Assembly (NCBI GenBank): GCA_036365145.1
Contig: JAEOAD010000005.1
Location: 1,798,001 to 1,862,000, forward strand
From: Orientallactaga sibirica
Taxonomy: Eukaryota > Chordata > Mammalia > Rodentia > Dipodidae
Reading direction: 5' to 3'
Length of the DNA stretch: 64,000 bases
A program made the translations under genes and the position numbers. The notes beneath the pieces were generated by a model. That model ran no database searches. It was not told where the DNA came from and saw only the letters and a program-made list of their open reading frames with translations. This document shows positions 11,198-23,490 of this stretch, one piece after another (positions within the stretch are counted from its first letter, which is position 1; each line of letters starts with the position of its first letter).

Positions 11198-13079
11198 AAT
11201 TAAGAAAATTGTTTTTACTGTCTATAGAAAAAAATATACAACCAGGCCTTTGAATGTGGGGGTTCCATATTCAAAAAAAAAAAAAGCCAGCCTGTCCTGG
11301 ATTAAAATATTCAAGACAAAACATAGTATCTATGTGCAGACACGTTCCTTGTTATTATTCTCTGCTTAATGCAGCGTGACAGGTATTTACGTGGTGTTGT
11401 TCATTGTATTCTGTATGATAAGTAAGCATCTGTAGTTTTACAACCATGGGGCAGTCCCAGAGTCAATTCCAAGACGGTGCAAGAGATGACTGTATCATGA
11501 TTTTCAAGAACTGTATTAGTGCTGGGGAATGTGCCATCTAGGCAGACAGAGCCTGGGGTATGAAATATGAGCATACAAACTTTCAGATTCTGTGGATGTA
11601 AAGCTGGAGCTACAACAGCTATCTGGTCACTTTCTTCTCCCTGGTGAGGATCCCTCATACAATAGGCATACAGAGAGTTAGAAAGCTTACTATTCACACG
11701 TCTTCAAACGAGGAAACAGCCTGTTTGCCGGGTTCGTATGCAGTTCTCTAATAGAAAAGAGCACTCTCTTCTATTGCTAGTGCCATTGCTAACAAAGGCT
11801 TAAGCTCTTCCTTGTCTTCTAGAGATACGAGATGACTGATCCTGGAAGATGGTTCTATTTAGTCCCAAGGGAACTCTGACAACTGTTCTTTCCATGCAGC
11901 CTTTGAAATTCCTAGGGAATTAATCTGGAGGACTTCATGCCTTCCTGCATTATTTTATGTACTATATAGCACTACACTGTAGTAAATGCCAGTGGAATTT
12001 CCAGTGCAGATAGCAGGACCGAGAAAAGCTCACTGAAAGTCAGTGATTCATCCCATACATCTCACACATCCTTCACGTAATTTGAATTCATGTCTTAGTA
12101 AAATGACAAAATATGACAGCTTTTAGACACGATTATTGAAACAGCTCCAAAGTACTGGCTATTTCTGCCATAATCACAGCGTTAATCACCTCACCATTCT
12201 GTTTTAGCAAAGCGCGTCCCATCCAGGGAGGTACGAGACGAGAGGAGCTGATAGCTGGGCGAGAGTGTGGAGTGCCATGAGTATTCCATTTTCTTTACGT
12301 TATATGAAGACATGAAATCCTTTATTGGAGGTTTCCTCCCCTGACTTTGGAAGCTCATTTCATTTGTTGGAAGAGAGGAAGGATGAGAGTGTAGGTTAGA
12401 ATCTTCCATGTTCTGTGGTGCAACTGGAGGGGGTTCTCTCGTGTCACTGCAAACCTGATTAACCTGGGTGGGATGACACACTCCAGAGAAGTAAAAGACT
12501 CCCGTGCTGCTGCTTGACGCTTTCCCTTTCTCATCAAGCTAACTTTGCAGTGCTTTCTTGCGATGTAAATGTCATCGTCGAGCTGAACTTACGGTGCCCG
12601 TGCTGAATTTAGAGAAGACTAACTTCTGGAACTTTCTCATCCAGAAATGGGCAAACTGCTTCTGAAAGCAGAGCCTGGGAGGTGAGGCAGATAACTCCTG
12701 GTACCCCCATCCCAGGAGTGGGCTAGCTGCCTCTAGCATCAGCCTGAGGAAAAAAAGAAACCGAAGAGAGGTTTAGTTGAAGCCACGAGTCAAACTGCTG
12801 CATCTGCTGTCGCCGCTGCTCTGATGTCACTGTGGCTGTGGCTTCCTCTGCACAGGCACTTTGATTTAACAGGAAAAAAAAAAAAAAAAACAGTAATAGA
12901 TGAACAATGCGTACATTGCATGAGCAAAGGGTAAGGAACTTTGTCTTTGGATAATCCTTAAACATTTGTTAAAGGAAGGGATGAAGGGGGGTGAGCTGCT
13001 GGACTGCCGATCCAGAACTCGCACACACTCTGATCACAAGAGCAATCGCATTAAGTCCATCTCTTATCTTCAACAGACC
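11198..13079. other. intergenic DNA containing an unidentified minus-strand coding-like stretch
   Basis: The minus strand at 12191-12490 reads open for about 115 codons, counting codons upstream of the first GTG/ATG, with a protein-like composition (repeated Ser/Pro/Gln, TSLDGTRFAKTEW at the end). Upstream at about 12780-12870 is another open stretch with EQRRQQMQQFDSWLQ. Between them is a pyrimidine-rich TTTCTTTTTTTCCTCAG resembling a splice acceptor (minus, about 12748-12764). I recognise no family. It may be a decayed gene, an exon pair or chance. The rest of the interval shows nothing. Confidence 0.25.
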
Positions 13080-13250
13080 TGAAACCAAGCGCACTTATTC
13101 TCTAGCCTACACTCTAAAATGACCAGGGTAGCCTGTAACGAGAAAACCAAGTATATTTATTCTCTAGCCTGCACTCTAAAATAACCAGGGTAGCCTGTAA
13201 CCAGAAAACCAAGCGTATTTATTCTCTAGCCTGCACTCCAAAATGACCCA
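13080..13250 (+). repeat. 62-bp tandem repeat, about 2.7 copies
   Basis: TTATTCTCTAGCCT recurs at about 13095, 13157 and 13219 (period 62). The intervening ACTCTAAAATGACCAGGGTA and AGCCTGTAACNAGAAAACC are also shared. Copies 2 and 3 are the most alike. No function is evident. Confidence 0.9.
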
Positions 13251-13458
13251 CACTTTTAATAGCCAAAAAATGTTAAGTACTTGGGTTGAGACTTTTCCAA
13301 AAAATTAAGCCTCGGCTTTACTTTTTAAAATACTGATCTGACCAAATAATACTGACCTCCATTGAAAACCAGTAATTGTGTGGTAGAGGAGATGGTGGCT
13401 GTTGTCTTGAGATCAACCACCATTATGACCCATATTTTGCATTAAATTTAGAAGTTGA

Positions 13459-13663
13459 GGGCTGGAGAGGCGTTTGCCTGCAAAGCCAAAGGACACTGGT
13501 TCAATTCCCCAGGACCCACGTAAGCCAGATGCTCAAGGGGGCACATCTGTCTGGAATTCACTTATAGTGGCTGGAGGCCCTGGCATGTTCATCCTCTCTC
13601 TCTCTCCCTCACTCTCTCTCTCAATTAAATAAATACATAAGATATATTTTTTAAAAAGAAAAA
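13459..13663 (+). mobile_element. tRNA-derived SINE with damaged A-box region
   Basis: GGGCTGGAGAGG is followed directly by CGTTTGCCTGCAAAGCC, so the AGATGGCTTAGCGGTTAAGG segment is deleted. The B-box-like GGTTCAATTCCCC and the TCTC tail are present. Flanking AGAAGTTGAG at both ends (about 13449 and 13664) is a clear target duplication. It may have inserted already short or lost the segment afterwards. Confidence 0.9.
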
Positions 13664-13731
13664 GAAGTTGAGGAAAGGTGGCAAGCACATGCATGTGAAA
13701 CTATGCCTTATGGATAGAGGTTTAAATAAGA

Positions 13732-13936
13732 TTTTATTTTCATTTATTTATTTATTAGAGACAGAGAGGGAGAGAGAAAGTAAGAATGGGCGTGCCAGGG
13801 CCTCTAGCCACTGCAAATGAACTCCAGATGCATGTGCCGCCATGTGCATCTGGCTTACGTGGGACCTGTACAATCGAACCTGGGTCCTTAGGCTTCACAG
13901 CCAGGCACCTTAACCGCTAAGCCATTTCTCCAGCCC
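13732..13936 (-). mobile_element. tRNA-derived SINE, standard form
   Basis: The minus strand starts GGGCTGGAGAAATGGCTTAGCG, contains a GGTTCGATTGT B-box-like element and ends in a purine-rich tail followed by an AT-rich stretch. It lies 69 bases downstream of the preceding plus-strand copy. Confidence 0.9.
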
Positions 13937-14176
13937 TTGAGTGTATTTTTTAGAAAGATAGTAGCTGTTACCCTACAGAATAGCAACAAGATAACTGAGA
14001 ATTTTACTATAAAAAAGCTGTGAGATCACCTGTGGAAATGATGGTAATAATTTGCTATGCTTGTGTCTGCTGACAACACTCAGAAGGTTATGAATGTTTG
14101 TTTATTTGGTCTATGGTTTTGTTAGGGATGGAGTGGTACTAGATAAGAACTATTTTATCCCTATAAAAAATTCTTG

Positions 14177-14346
14177 GGCCGGGCGTGGTGGCGCACGCCT
14201 TTAATCCCAGCACTCGGGAGGCAGAGGAAGGAGGATCGTCGAGAGTTCGAGGCCACCCTGAGAATACATAGTTAATTCCAGGTCAGCCTGGGCCAGAGTG
14301 AGACCCTACCTCGAAAAACCAAAAAAAAAAAAAAAAAGAAAAAAAA
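14177..14346 (+). mobile_element. B1-type SINE
   Basis: Starts GGCCGGGCGTGGTGGCGCAC, contains TTTAATCCCAGCACTCGGG, GGATCGTCGAGAGTTCGAGG and GTGAGACCCTACCTCGAAAA, then an A-rich tail. AAATTCTTGGG flanks both sides. The right copy of this duplication also borders the next SINE, so two insertions used essentially the same site. Confidence 0.95.
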
Positions 14347-14354
14347 AAATTCTT

Positions 14355-14545
14355 GGGCTGGGGTTATGGCTTAGTGGTTAAGGTCCTTGCCTGTCCAGCC
14401 TAAGGTCCAGATTTGAGTTCCCAGTACCACAGTTGGCCAGATGCACAAGGTATCACATGTGTCTGGAGTTTGTTTGCAGTGGCTATAGGCCCTGGTGTGA
14501 CCATTTTCCCTCTCTTTCGTTCTGCCTCTCTAATAAAAGAATAAC
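14355..14545 (+). mobile_element. tRNA-derived SINE
   Basis: GGGCTGGGGTTATGGCTTAGTGG through GTTTGCAGTGGCTATAGGCC and a CTCTAATAAAAG end. It abuts the preceding B1 at the shared TTCTTGGG, giving a tandem pair of two different SINE families. Confidence 0.9.
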
Positions 14546-14959
14546 TAAACTATTAAATAACATCTTTGGTAGAATACTCTTGGAAACATATACCTTACTT
14601 AGGTATTTATCATTAGAAATAATAAACATGGATCTATGAAACAAGTTGTAAGAATCAAAAAAAAAAAACAATTAATTTAAAAAGATCACATACAACTCTA
14701 TACTCTTAATAGCTACAGAAAATTATTTTTAACTAGGGAGATAGGCAAAGATGAAACGATTGATGGTTATTTTCTAAAGTCAATGAATTCAATAAATTAT
14801 TTATTCTATTTTTAATTTTAACTTGCCTCATTTTGATTATAAATATTTTCTAAAATTTAAGAATCAGCTATACTTTATAATTTATTCTTAAAAATGACAG
14901 TAGCACATAATACAAATAAATTTAAAAGCTATGGTCACATTCGTGCTATCTTTAATAAG

Positions 14960-15735
14960 AAATTATTTGAAACCATAGCTGAGCCAGGCAGACATTACAT
15001 TGTATCAGCTTTCAACCTTGCAGTCAATATCATTGCCAAAAAAAAAAAAAATTGTGTTAAAGGAGCAGACTGGCTCTGATGATGAAGAATCAAATGAGCA
15101 AGCCTGTATGCATCACATGAACAATGGCATATATGAATCATTTAATTGCATCCTTTACGATCATGCACATGTAAAGCCCCTGCTGCAGAAGAGACCCAAC
15201 CAGAGAAGAAGAATTAGTCCTCCAGCATCTGGGGACCGACCTGTGATGGCCTAGATCGGATCGCTGAGCGCTACACCCTGCCTGAACTGCATGTGGGTGA
15301 TTGGATGCTCTTTGAAGACATGGGTGCAGATGCTGTTGCTGCTGCTTCTACTCTCAGTGGGTTCCAGAGCCCTACTGTCTATTATGTGAAGTCACCACCA
15401 ATGTGACAGCTCTCGAAGCAAGTGCAGAAGCACGGCTTCCCGCCTAAAGTGAGGGGCAGGACGGCAGCCCTCGGCCCCACATCCTGTGCTCTGGAGAGTG
15501 GGATGGACCGTGCCTGCAGCCTGTGCTTCCACCAGTCTCAACGTGTCGATGCCATGCTTGTAGCTCTTAACTGCGAGTGTAGCTTGGATTAAGGGATTTG
15601 GGGTTGTGAAATTCTTTGTAAGAGCAGGGCTGGCACAGATGCAGCACTGTGGAATATTGAGCGATGGGGTCACACTTATCTGTGCTCCTATGGAAACTCT
15701 CTGAATATTTGTTTTATAAGTGAAAGTGAAAGTGA
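14960..15735 (+). pseudogene. ODC1: ornithine decarboxylase processed pseudogene, 5'-truncated
   Basis: Intronless plus-strand match to the C-terminal third and 3' UTR of ODC1, the cytosolic PLP enzyme converting ornithine to putrescine. Recognisable blocks in order: [48 protein letters not shown] (contains the cysteine-free substrate-loop neighbourhood), [17 protein letters not shown], then CAxESGMD and ASTSL near the C-terminus, and 3'-UTR-like TTGTAGCTCTTAACTGCGAG and TCACACTTATCTGTGCTCCT. Disabling changes: truncation of everything 5' (including the PLP lysine), an expanded A-run at about 15039-15052 that shifts frame, a further frameshift and deletion after QKRP near 15200, and later indels. 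No poly(A) tail is obvious. Identification rests on remembered ODC sequence, and several independent blocks agree. Confidence 0.9.
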
Positions 15736-17798
15736 AACAGAACCCTGCCATTTAGAAAGCTCCCTTCCAGCCATGTGACGAGGACAGAGCGTGTCGGGTC
15801 AGCCAGGCATCCTCTGATGAAGAGACAGTATTGACAGGAGCCAGGTGTTAGCCACCAGCACAACTGGAGAATGACCAGGTCAGCTCCACCGAGCCGTGAC
15901 AATCCCTGAGGAAATAAGCTAAGTGGGGAAAGGATTTCTTCAACTCATGATTTCAGCAGTTAAAAATCCACGGTCACGAAACTGTGGCTTCCGAGTCACC
16001 GTGAGGAAGAGCATCACCACGGGAACCTCGTGGAGAAGGGACAACGAAGGGTGAATAGGAAGGGGCTGTGAATGACGTATAAACCCAGCAAACACGTACC
16101 CCCAAGAAATGACTCCCTCCTGTACCTCCAGAAAGTCCCAGCTAAGTGTCACTGGGTGGTGTTGACCAAGCTGTCCTTGTGAAGCCAGAACAACCGAACC
16201 ACACGTGTACAACCGCAGCCTGCACAAAACTGCAACCGGGGAGCGCCAAAGCCCCAGCCATGGACCTCGCTGAGCCGTGAATCAGGGTGTCCAGGGGGGA
16301 GGACACAGAGCCAAAAAGGATTGTTCTAGACTCTCGTGACTTACAGAAACATCTCGTTGGGTTTGAACCTTACTTAGGACATCCTTTTCCACACCCATTT
16401 CCCTCTTCTGGAAGGGGAATGTGAGTGTGCCTTATGCCACCATTGTATTTTTGGTAGATGAATTGTTTAAATTTCACAGCCTTACAGCCAGAAAGGAATT
16501 TCACTCAGGATGAATCATGCCCTGAGACCCACCCTCTTCTGATTTAGATGAGACCTTGTAGTCTATGCTAAGATGAGCCAAAAACTTTCAGGACTATTAG
16601 AACAGAAAAAAAAAAAACTGTGTATGTATGAGGACCACAAATACCAGGATCCAGGACCACAATGATATGATTTTAGTATTTTCTTCCTCCTAAACTAGTG
16701 GTGGAATTTCATTAGCATTTTGATTGCATTAACAGGTGAGCTCTTTAAGAACTTTTTAAGTCATGAATGTCCCAGATCTTATGAATAAACTAATATCATT
16801 ATTAACTCCTTGTTCTCTCTCACCCCATCTTTGCCCCTATCCTGTTAAGATGCAGTGAGAAGGCTATTGCTAGATGTTGACCCCTTGAAATTGAACTTCA
16901 TAGACTGCCCCATGATGAGTCACTAAAAACGTGTTAGTCAAAATAGTCACCATGAAAAACAGGGTATTTCTGAGAGAAATCCAGAAATCAGTGATAATAC
17001 TCCAGAAAAATCTAAAGCTGGGAAATATGATTAATTAGGAATTCTATAGCAAAAAAATTCCAGAAATCTCTGTGATGGTTTCCCCACCCTGGGAAAATAT
17101 TTGATCTGTTTGGGAAAGCAAGAAAAATAGGATATGACAATATACTTTATAACATGCTTGTTCTGGCCATATTTTTATGGATTGAAATACATCAGTGTTC
17201 TGTGGACAGGAACCTTAAGCTGTGACTGGTATGCACCCATGAGTACTTACTAATGGAAAACCAGTAAGATCCCACTTCATGCAGAAGAGAAAAAAAAATA
17301 AAGCTAGAGTTTTAAAAAATAGTTGGGTAAGAAAGGATGAATTTCTTATAGCAACATCTATTAGGTAATAAGGGATAGCTTCAAAACCACATTTCATTTT
17401 GTTTTAGTATTTTTCCAGTAGCCATGCATGAGTGAATGTCATCAATTTGGTGAGTGAAAAGTTTGATAACACCATTTTCTATAGCACCGAGATACATTCA
17501 CAGTTTAGCTTTGGGCTTATAATCAAATGAACCACAAAACTCTCATTTATTAAAATTCATTGCATAGTTTTGAACAGAAATGTATTCATGCTCAAAGGCA
17601 GAAAGAAGTTATTATACAGGTTATTGAACTAAAATTTATATTATTTTTACCCCAGAAAAAAGGTACATGTTAAGTAAAATCTATATTCTCTTCAGTATAT
17701 GTCATTATAAGCACTATCTGGGTGGATCAAATTAATAATGAAGTTAACAGAAAAGTATTTTTGTTAGTAGGTGTTGATAAAATAGTAACAATGTTTTT
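15736..17798. other. intergenic DNA, nothing recognised
   Basis: Mixed-composition sequence, somewhat GC-richer at 15740-16320 and AT-rich after that. Minus-strand frames up to 119 codons around 15392-16227 are largely antisense to the ODC1 pseudogene or have no recognisable domain. Confidence 0.45.
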
Positions 17799-17951
17799 TA
17801 GTTTATTTTATTTTATTACTTGAGACTGCAAACAAATTCCATATGCATGCAGTGCCTTGTGCATCAGGCTTACATGGGTCCTGGGGAATCAAACCTGGGA
17901 CCTTAGGCTTTGCAGACAAGTGCCTTAACCACTAAGCCATCTCTCCAGCCC
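17799..17951 (-). mobile_element. tRNA-derived SINE, tail-shortened
   Basis: The minus strand begins GGGCTGGAGAGATGGCTTAGTGG and reaches the GAATTTGTTTGCAGT region. The usual AGGCCCTGGC and TC-rich tail are replaced by a TTTATTTTATTTTATT stretch (on +). Confidence 0.85.
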
Positions 17952-18399
17952 ATAGGAACACTTTTAAAATGTACTTTTAAATGAAACTGCTATAATACTT
18001 CTGAGGATACATAGCCTTGGATTCTAAATTGCCATGACTCTTTTCAGTAGGTATACCTTCCTGAACTGCTGAGTTTATTCTATCTTAATTCTTTACTAAG
18101 ATTCCCTAACCTACACAGTCATTTCAATTTGTACTTTGATCTCTAGAAGTTTCTACCATTATCATTATTCTCACATTTCTCCCCCTGTGCCACCACGCAG
18201 CTACTCCTCAACAGTGATGAATGAAGTCGCTGGTGTTGTTTAAAGACTTCTTGATTGATAAAAGTTTTAATCAAGAATATATGCTGTGAAAGTGACAACA
18301 ATTTCTTATATATATATTATGCAAAAGGTAGAGGTGATTACATAGATACACATATGGTGAGCTTACCAAAAGTAACCAACTGATTTGAGCTGAGCCCTG

Positions 18400-18905
18400 A
18401 GTATGACATCTTCATCACTCCTCCGAGGCTCAGGGAACCTGGCAGATGAGAGGCAGAAGGCGTGGGGAGCCGAAGGATGAGAAGGGGAGCTGCAGAAAGC
18501 TTGCTCCCGGTAGGACAAATCCACTAAACTCTGATCTTACAGAAACTGGGCTTCCCACACAAGATTCAGCCTGTTCGTATTTGATCATAGATGAACTTAT
18601 CCACAGAGGAAAGAGTGAAAATGAATAATTTCTGGGACAGAGGGTTATGTCCTTCAGTGGTACAGCCACTGGAGGATTGTCCACTAGCCCGTAAATAACT
18701 TCCCGCTTAGGATTATGCAATTAACCCTAATCTAAACCAATGGTCCAAAACCACACACACAACATGGAAATATGCTGGGGGGCTTAAGAAGGGCTTCAGT
18801 ACAGGGAAAGGGGCAAAAGAGGGTAGTTGGGGGAAGTGGGATCAAAATGCATTGCATACATGTATATAGTGGCAAAAATATTCTTTGAAAAGAAACAAAA
18901 CTACC
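18400..18905 (+). mobile_element. probable L1 3'-UTR fragment
   Basis: CTCCGAGGCTCAGGGAACCTGGCAGATGAGAGGCAGAAGG, TATGTCCTTCAGTGGTACAG and ATCAAAATGCATTGCATACA resemble rodent L1 3'-UTR sequence and the other L1 3' ends in this window (37490-37830 minus, 57960-58200 plus). No ORF2 remains. The boundaries are approximate. Confidence 0.5.
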
Positions 18906-21891
18906 AAAACTTAAAGCAAACAACTGGGACATAAAGACAATCGGTGATGGTCCAGAAAACAAGATATAAAGAGCGACAGTTGATGGAGGTGGCTCTTGCT
19001 GAGACTGGCCAAGCTGGCATCAGGGACCGGCTCACAAGAGGAGTGTGTACACAGGGCTCAGACCCATTCCCCGAGTGAACTTGTCTTACACGTCTACTCA
19101 TAACAAACTGAATTCTGAGTAAAATGTGCTTCTGAGAAGAACACGTCCCTTTCCTGGGTGAAGGCACAGGGAAATCAATAATTTGGAGAAGTATAAACCC
19201 CGTGTCTGCTGGGATCGGAGCCTTTTTCTCCTGGCTAGGCCAGCTCTTTTCCTAGAGTGAATCTTGTTGAACTTTGGACTGCCTACTCTCTCTCCAACTG
19301 TGTCCCACCTGAACTCCCTCTTGGAAACACATGAACAGAGTCTCCAGCAGGTTGGAGATGGGAGGAAACTGAAGATGTCCTCATGGAGGCAGGGGACCTC
19401 CTCACGACATGGAATGAACAAAGACTGCTGCTTCCTGGAGACCTCCCCATGGCATGACTATATTCCCCCTCTTTTGTGACAGTAAAAATCAATACACTGA
19501 TCTCTACTGAGGTTGTTTGGTGATGATTCAGTGAACAAAATGCTCACCATTAAACGTATACAGTGTCACCATGCACATTTATTATCACTTTTCTTCATTA
19601 TAGCCAGTAATATATTACTATATACTGTTTTAAAATGTAAAAAAAGTTCAAAATTATAGTATTTAATAATTATTCAAAATCTTTCAGTGGCATAACATCT
19701 GTCTTGGCCCCTAAAATATAAATAATAGTCATGAGCTGATATTGAAAGAGCTAAGAAATAAGCTAGAAAGACTATAGAAAATACATGTATGTCCATAAAT
19801 TACCATGCTGTGTCACCTGGCTAACAATGACAAGCCACATTGTTTGTGGAAGCAGCGTCCTTGTAAAGTTCTCGTACTTAGAATACCCATCCCTGCACAT
19901 ACACAGACCAGCACGTGCATGGTTATGAATTTCCTTACAAAATCTCAAACTGAAACATCTTACAGCAAGAAAGAACATGCAACAGTATTGAGAATTACAG
20001 TTCCTAGAAAGAAACCACACCTGTGACAAGTATTCAGGGATGACCAGAACTTCAGTCACTGTGGGGAGTCGGAATATTACAGGTCCAGAGCCAGTTTATC
20101 GTGGGCTATCTTAGCCCCTTAAGTGGTCACTTCTTGCCCACACCTGTGTGTCACCGAATATCCTGTGACTGTCAGGCAAGCCACTCAGAATGCTACCAAT
20201 CCAAAAGTGAATAATATCATTAGATAATATCTGAGTCTGTAGCAAAGATTTCCCCTCTTTGCTATAACATGCCAACCTAACGCTTACAGTAGAGTATTCT
20301 AAATGTTTGATTTATGACGTTCCTTGTTCTGTTACAGCAAAAAATTCACGAAGCTGTTACCATATTGGGACATGGAACTGCGGGTAACCTCGATCTGCAT
20401 TCCCAGGCCGTGCTCACACAAATTCGGCTCGAGGATAAACTATCTCTTAGTCCCTTTGAGGCGAGAGCTGTTTGTTTCATTGGCACTGTGAAATTTATCA
20501 CAAGAAAGAAGACTTAAAACTCTGGTCCAACTTTAAACCCATCCTTTTATTCGTGTGTTGAACATATTGTACCCAAATGCCTGGAACTTTCTGTTCCAAA
20601 CATAAGTCCATCTTGTCACTTTGGGACATCTCCCATGCTGCTTTTTTTCTCTGCCTGTAATTCTTTTTCCCTATGCTCCTTTAAGACCTTGTCACATCAC
20701 ACCACACCTAAAAGGACCACGGATTCTTCTTCTGTGCCGGCTGTGAGATGCGAATGCGGCAGGCTTCTGTGGTCAGGTGTGGTTCTGTTACTCGGCTGGG
20801 AATGCATAGGACCGGAAATCGAAGTTTCTTTTACCCTTCTCAATTTCATTTCTTCCTTACATCTTTCACCATCAACCTGTCATCATAGGATGCTTTATGC
20901 CAGTAATTGGAAGCACAACAGACAGCCTGATCCCGTATGTTTGACATTACAGATCACTGTCTAAACTTCTCTACCTGCTGATGGGAATTAGTCTAAAAAT
21001 ACTATGATGGATTCATTACCTTCCAGGTTCCTATCAAGCTCAAACTATGAATATCCTAATAAAATGATCCTAAAGGAGAAGGAAAGAGTGGAAAAGAGAA
21101 GGAAAAGAAGATATAATATGTTCCTCCAGATTCTCCCTTTCAGTTTCCTGAGGTTGGCTCTGTCCTTTAATGAGCTGAACAACTTCTCTTAAGTGAGCTC
21201 CTGTCTGGAGATGAGATTAGTTTGAGGGTGCTGAATACCTTTTCTGGCTTCACATCAATACATATGCATAGACACGTTGGTTCATTAAGCCTTTCTAGAG
21301 TGATTCCGATTTTTTTTCTGTTCCAACAGTTCTCTTGGGTCCTATAATAATTATAAGACATGAGGGCAAGAAATAAGTTTATGTATGTTAGTGTAATGAC
21401 ACCTCTTCTATGTGTGCTGCTTCTGTAATGCTATTAGAAAAGCAGCCCTCCAATTCCTGGCAAGACAGACAAGCCCAGAGTGAAGATCTCTGCATCTACC
21501 TACAGTGGCCCTTCGTAACTGCCCAGTGCATGGTTATGAAAGTCCAGTGTGTTTACTACAGCTCAGGACAATGTTTGAGGCATGTTTCTTTGACCCTGAT
21601 TTGCCCCATAAAATCAACTGATGCTATGCTATACACAGGGCCTAGTACATAATGAAAATGTGTAGCTACTTTCTTCAAAAGGTAGGGGAAAGTGCTATTA
21701 AAGACATGAAAAGTAAAATATTTGGCTTTGTCTCTTTGGTCTCTCTTAACTTGCCATTGTGATTTTATTTGCTATTTAATGTCATTCTAAATTTAAAAAA
21801 AAACTAAAATTATAATTTATAAGGATAAATTTCACCCTTCATCTTTGAATTGCACAATTCAAACATAGAATCACTGCAATTAAACAATTTG
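18906..21891. other. intergenic DNA, one possible terminal exon, otherwise nothing recognised
   Basis: At 20337-20517 a frame of about 60 codons follows a splice-acceptor-like TTGTTCTGTTACAG and ends in TAA. I do not recognise the peptide. 20520-20960 looks like an old dispersed repeat but could not be classed. Confidence 0.35.
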
Positions 21892-21892
21892 T

Positions 21893-22166
21893 GGGCTGGA
21901 GAGATGGCTTAGTAGTTAAGGCACCTGCCTCCTAAGCCTAAGAACACTGGTTCCAATCTCCAGTGGTTCCAATCTCCAGGTCCCATGTTTAGCCAGATGC
22001 AAAGTGACGCAAGGGCGCAATGCCGCACTTGACCACAAGGGGGTGCACGCATCTGGATTTTGTTCACAGCAGCTGAGACGCTGCTGGCACACCCATCTCT
22101 ATCTGTCTTCCTCTCCCTCTCTCCCTCTCTCTCTCTCTCTGTGTGTGTCTCTCTTCAAAAAAAAAA
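21893..22166 (+). mobile_element. tRNA-derived SINE, long subfamily
   Basis: Long variant carrying GCCTCCTAAGCCTAAGAAC, GGTTCCAATCTCCAG, AAGTGACGCAAGGGCGCAAT and GACCACAAGGGGGTGCACGC, none of which is in the standard form. Here the GGTTCCAATCTCCAG phrase is duplicated. Flanked by AAACAATTTGTG / AAACAATTCATG. Confidence 0.9.
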
Positions 22167-22950
22167 CAATTCATGACAGACACAAAAATTTCAGTCTTAA
22201 TGGAGCAACTGAAAATTTTCATTTCATCTTCAGCAAAGGCACTATCACCAACACTCTGTGCCTTGTTGCTGAACAAGCAAACACTGACAGGAAAGTGAAG
22301 TGTGGATCTCTTTACTTTCCCTTTCTGCATCGTCATTTTTAGCACAAATGAGTGAGTTACACAGAGAAACAACACTATTAGCAAAAGACTGGTAAATTTC
22401 CTGGGTCGTGTGTATATTTTAGAATGTCACTGATAACTTGTCCATATTCTAAGCAATGTGTGCATTCCACTCTAAAGGAAAAACAGACTCCCCGGGCCTG
22501 TTAGCATCACAACACACTCAGTCAACACACTTATCTTGTACTTATTTCAGACTTCTTGAACTCCCACATCTGTGATCATGGGCAATTAAAATGTGATTTT
22601 TGTATGATAACAAATACATAAATTTCATGCCTCCTGTACTCAGTTTATTGCTCCATTGTTCCATCACACTCCACTTATAAAATACCAATGGAAAATATTT
22701 AAAAATTCAAGATGTCAGGCACAGAGCCAAGTGCAGGTGTTGTGAACATAAGGCCAGATGCATTTTCACAGGGTGCATAGCCATGAAATGGACCTTGATT
22801 GTATTGTGTGGGAACCACTTCCTCTTACTGTTCCTCTTTTCCTTGCATCAAAACTCTAATGGGGTTCTATCAGCAGAAATTTTACTCATTTGTAATTGAT
22901 CTTTTTCTCAAGGCTTACTTAAGAGACATTCAAACAAAAGAAAACAGTTT
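22167..22950. other. intergenic DNA, nothing recognised
   Basis: AT-rich. No RNA gene, SINE or exon could be supported. Confidence 0.45.
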
Positions 22951-23168
22951 GGGCTGGAGAGATGGCTTAGCAGTTAAGGTGCTTGCCTGAAAAGTCTAAG
23001 GACTCATGTTCAACTCTCCAGATCCCATGTAAGCCAGATGCAAGATGACACAAGCTCATAAGGTCACACACATGCACAAGATGGTACACATGGCTGGAGT
23101 TTGATTGCAGTGCCTGGAGGCCCTGGCATGCCAATTCTCTCCCTCTTTTTCTCATTAAAAAAATACAA
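22951..23168 (+). mobile_element. tRNA-derived SINE
   Basis: GGGCTGGAGAGATGGCTTAGCAG to TTTTTCTCATTAAAAAAATA. Contains a short internal repeat (GCAAGATGACACAAG / GCACAAGATGGTACAC) that lengthens it. It is directly followed by another copy. Confidence 0.9.
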
Positions 23169-23172
23169 AAAC

Positions 23173-23314
23173 TGGGCTGGAGGGATGGCTTAGCTGTTAA
23201 GGCGTTTATCTGCAAAGCCAAAGGACCCAAGTTTGATTCCCCCAGGACCCATGTTACCCAGGGGGGCACATGCATCTGGAGTTTGTTTGCAGTGGCTGGA
23301 GGCCCTGGCATGCC

Positions 23315-23361
<47 letters not shown>

Positions 23362-23411
23362 TCCCTCTTTCTCTGTCAAATAAATAAGTAAAAATAAAAT
23401 ATTTTTTTTAA
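23173..23411 (+). mobile_element. tRNA-derived SINE with TCTC/TCTA tail
   Basis: GGGCTGGAGGGATGGCTTAGC to an extended (TC)n(TCTA)n tail at about 23320-23362. AAATACAAAAACT at the left and AATTACAAAAACA at the right are a plausible target duplication. Middle member of a three-SINE cluster. Confidence 0.9.
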
Positions 23412-23490
23412 TTACAAAAACAACAACAACAACAAAAAGAAGTTTGCATTAGAAGTGATCCAAAGACACAAATCAAACATGAAATTCAGG

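Noticed and set aside
15392..15751. 119-codon minus-strand frame
   Set aside because: Antisense to the ODC1 pseudogene and its 3' UTR.
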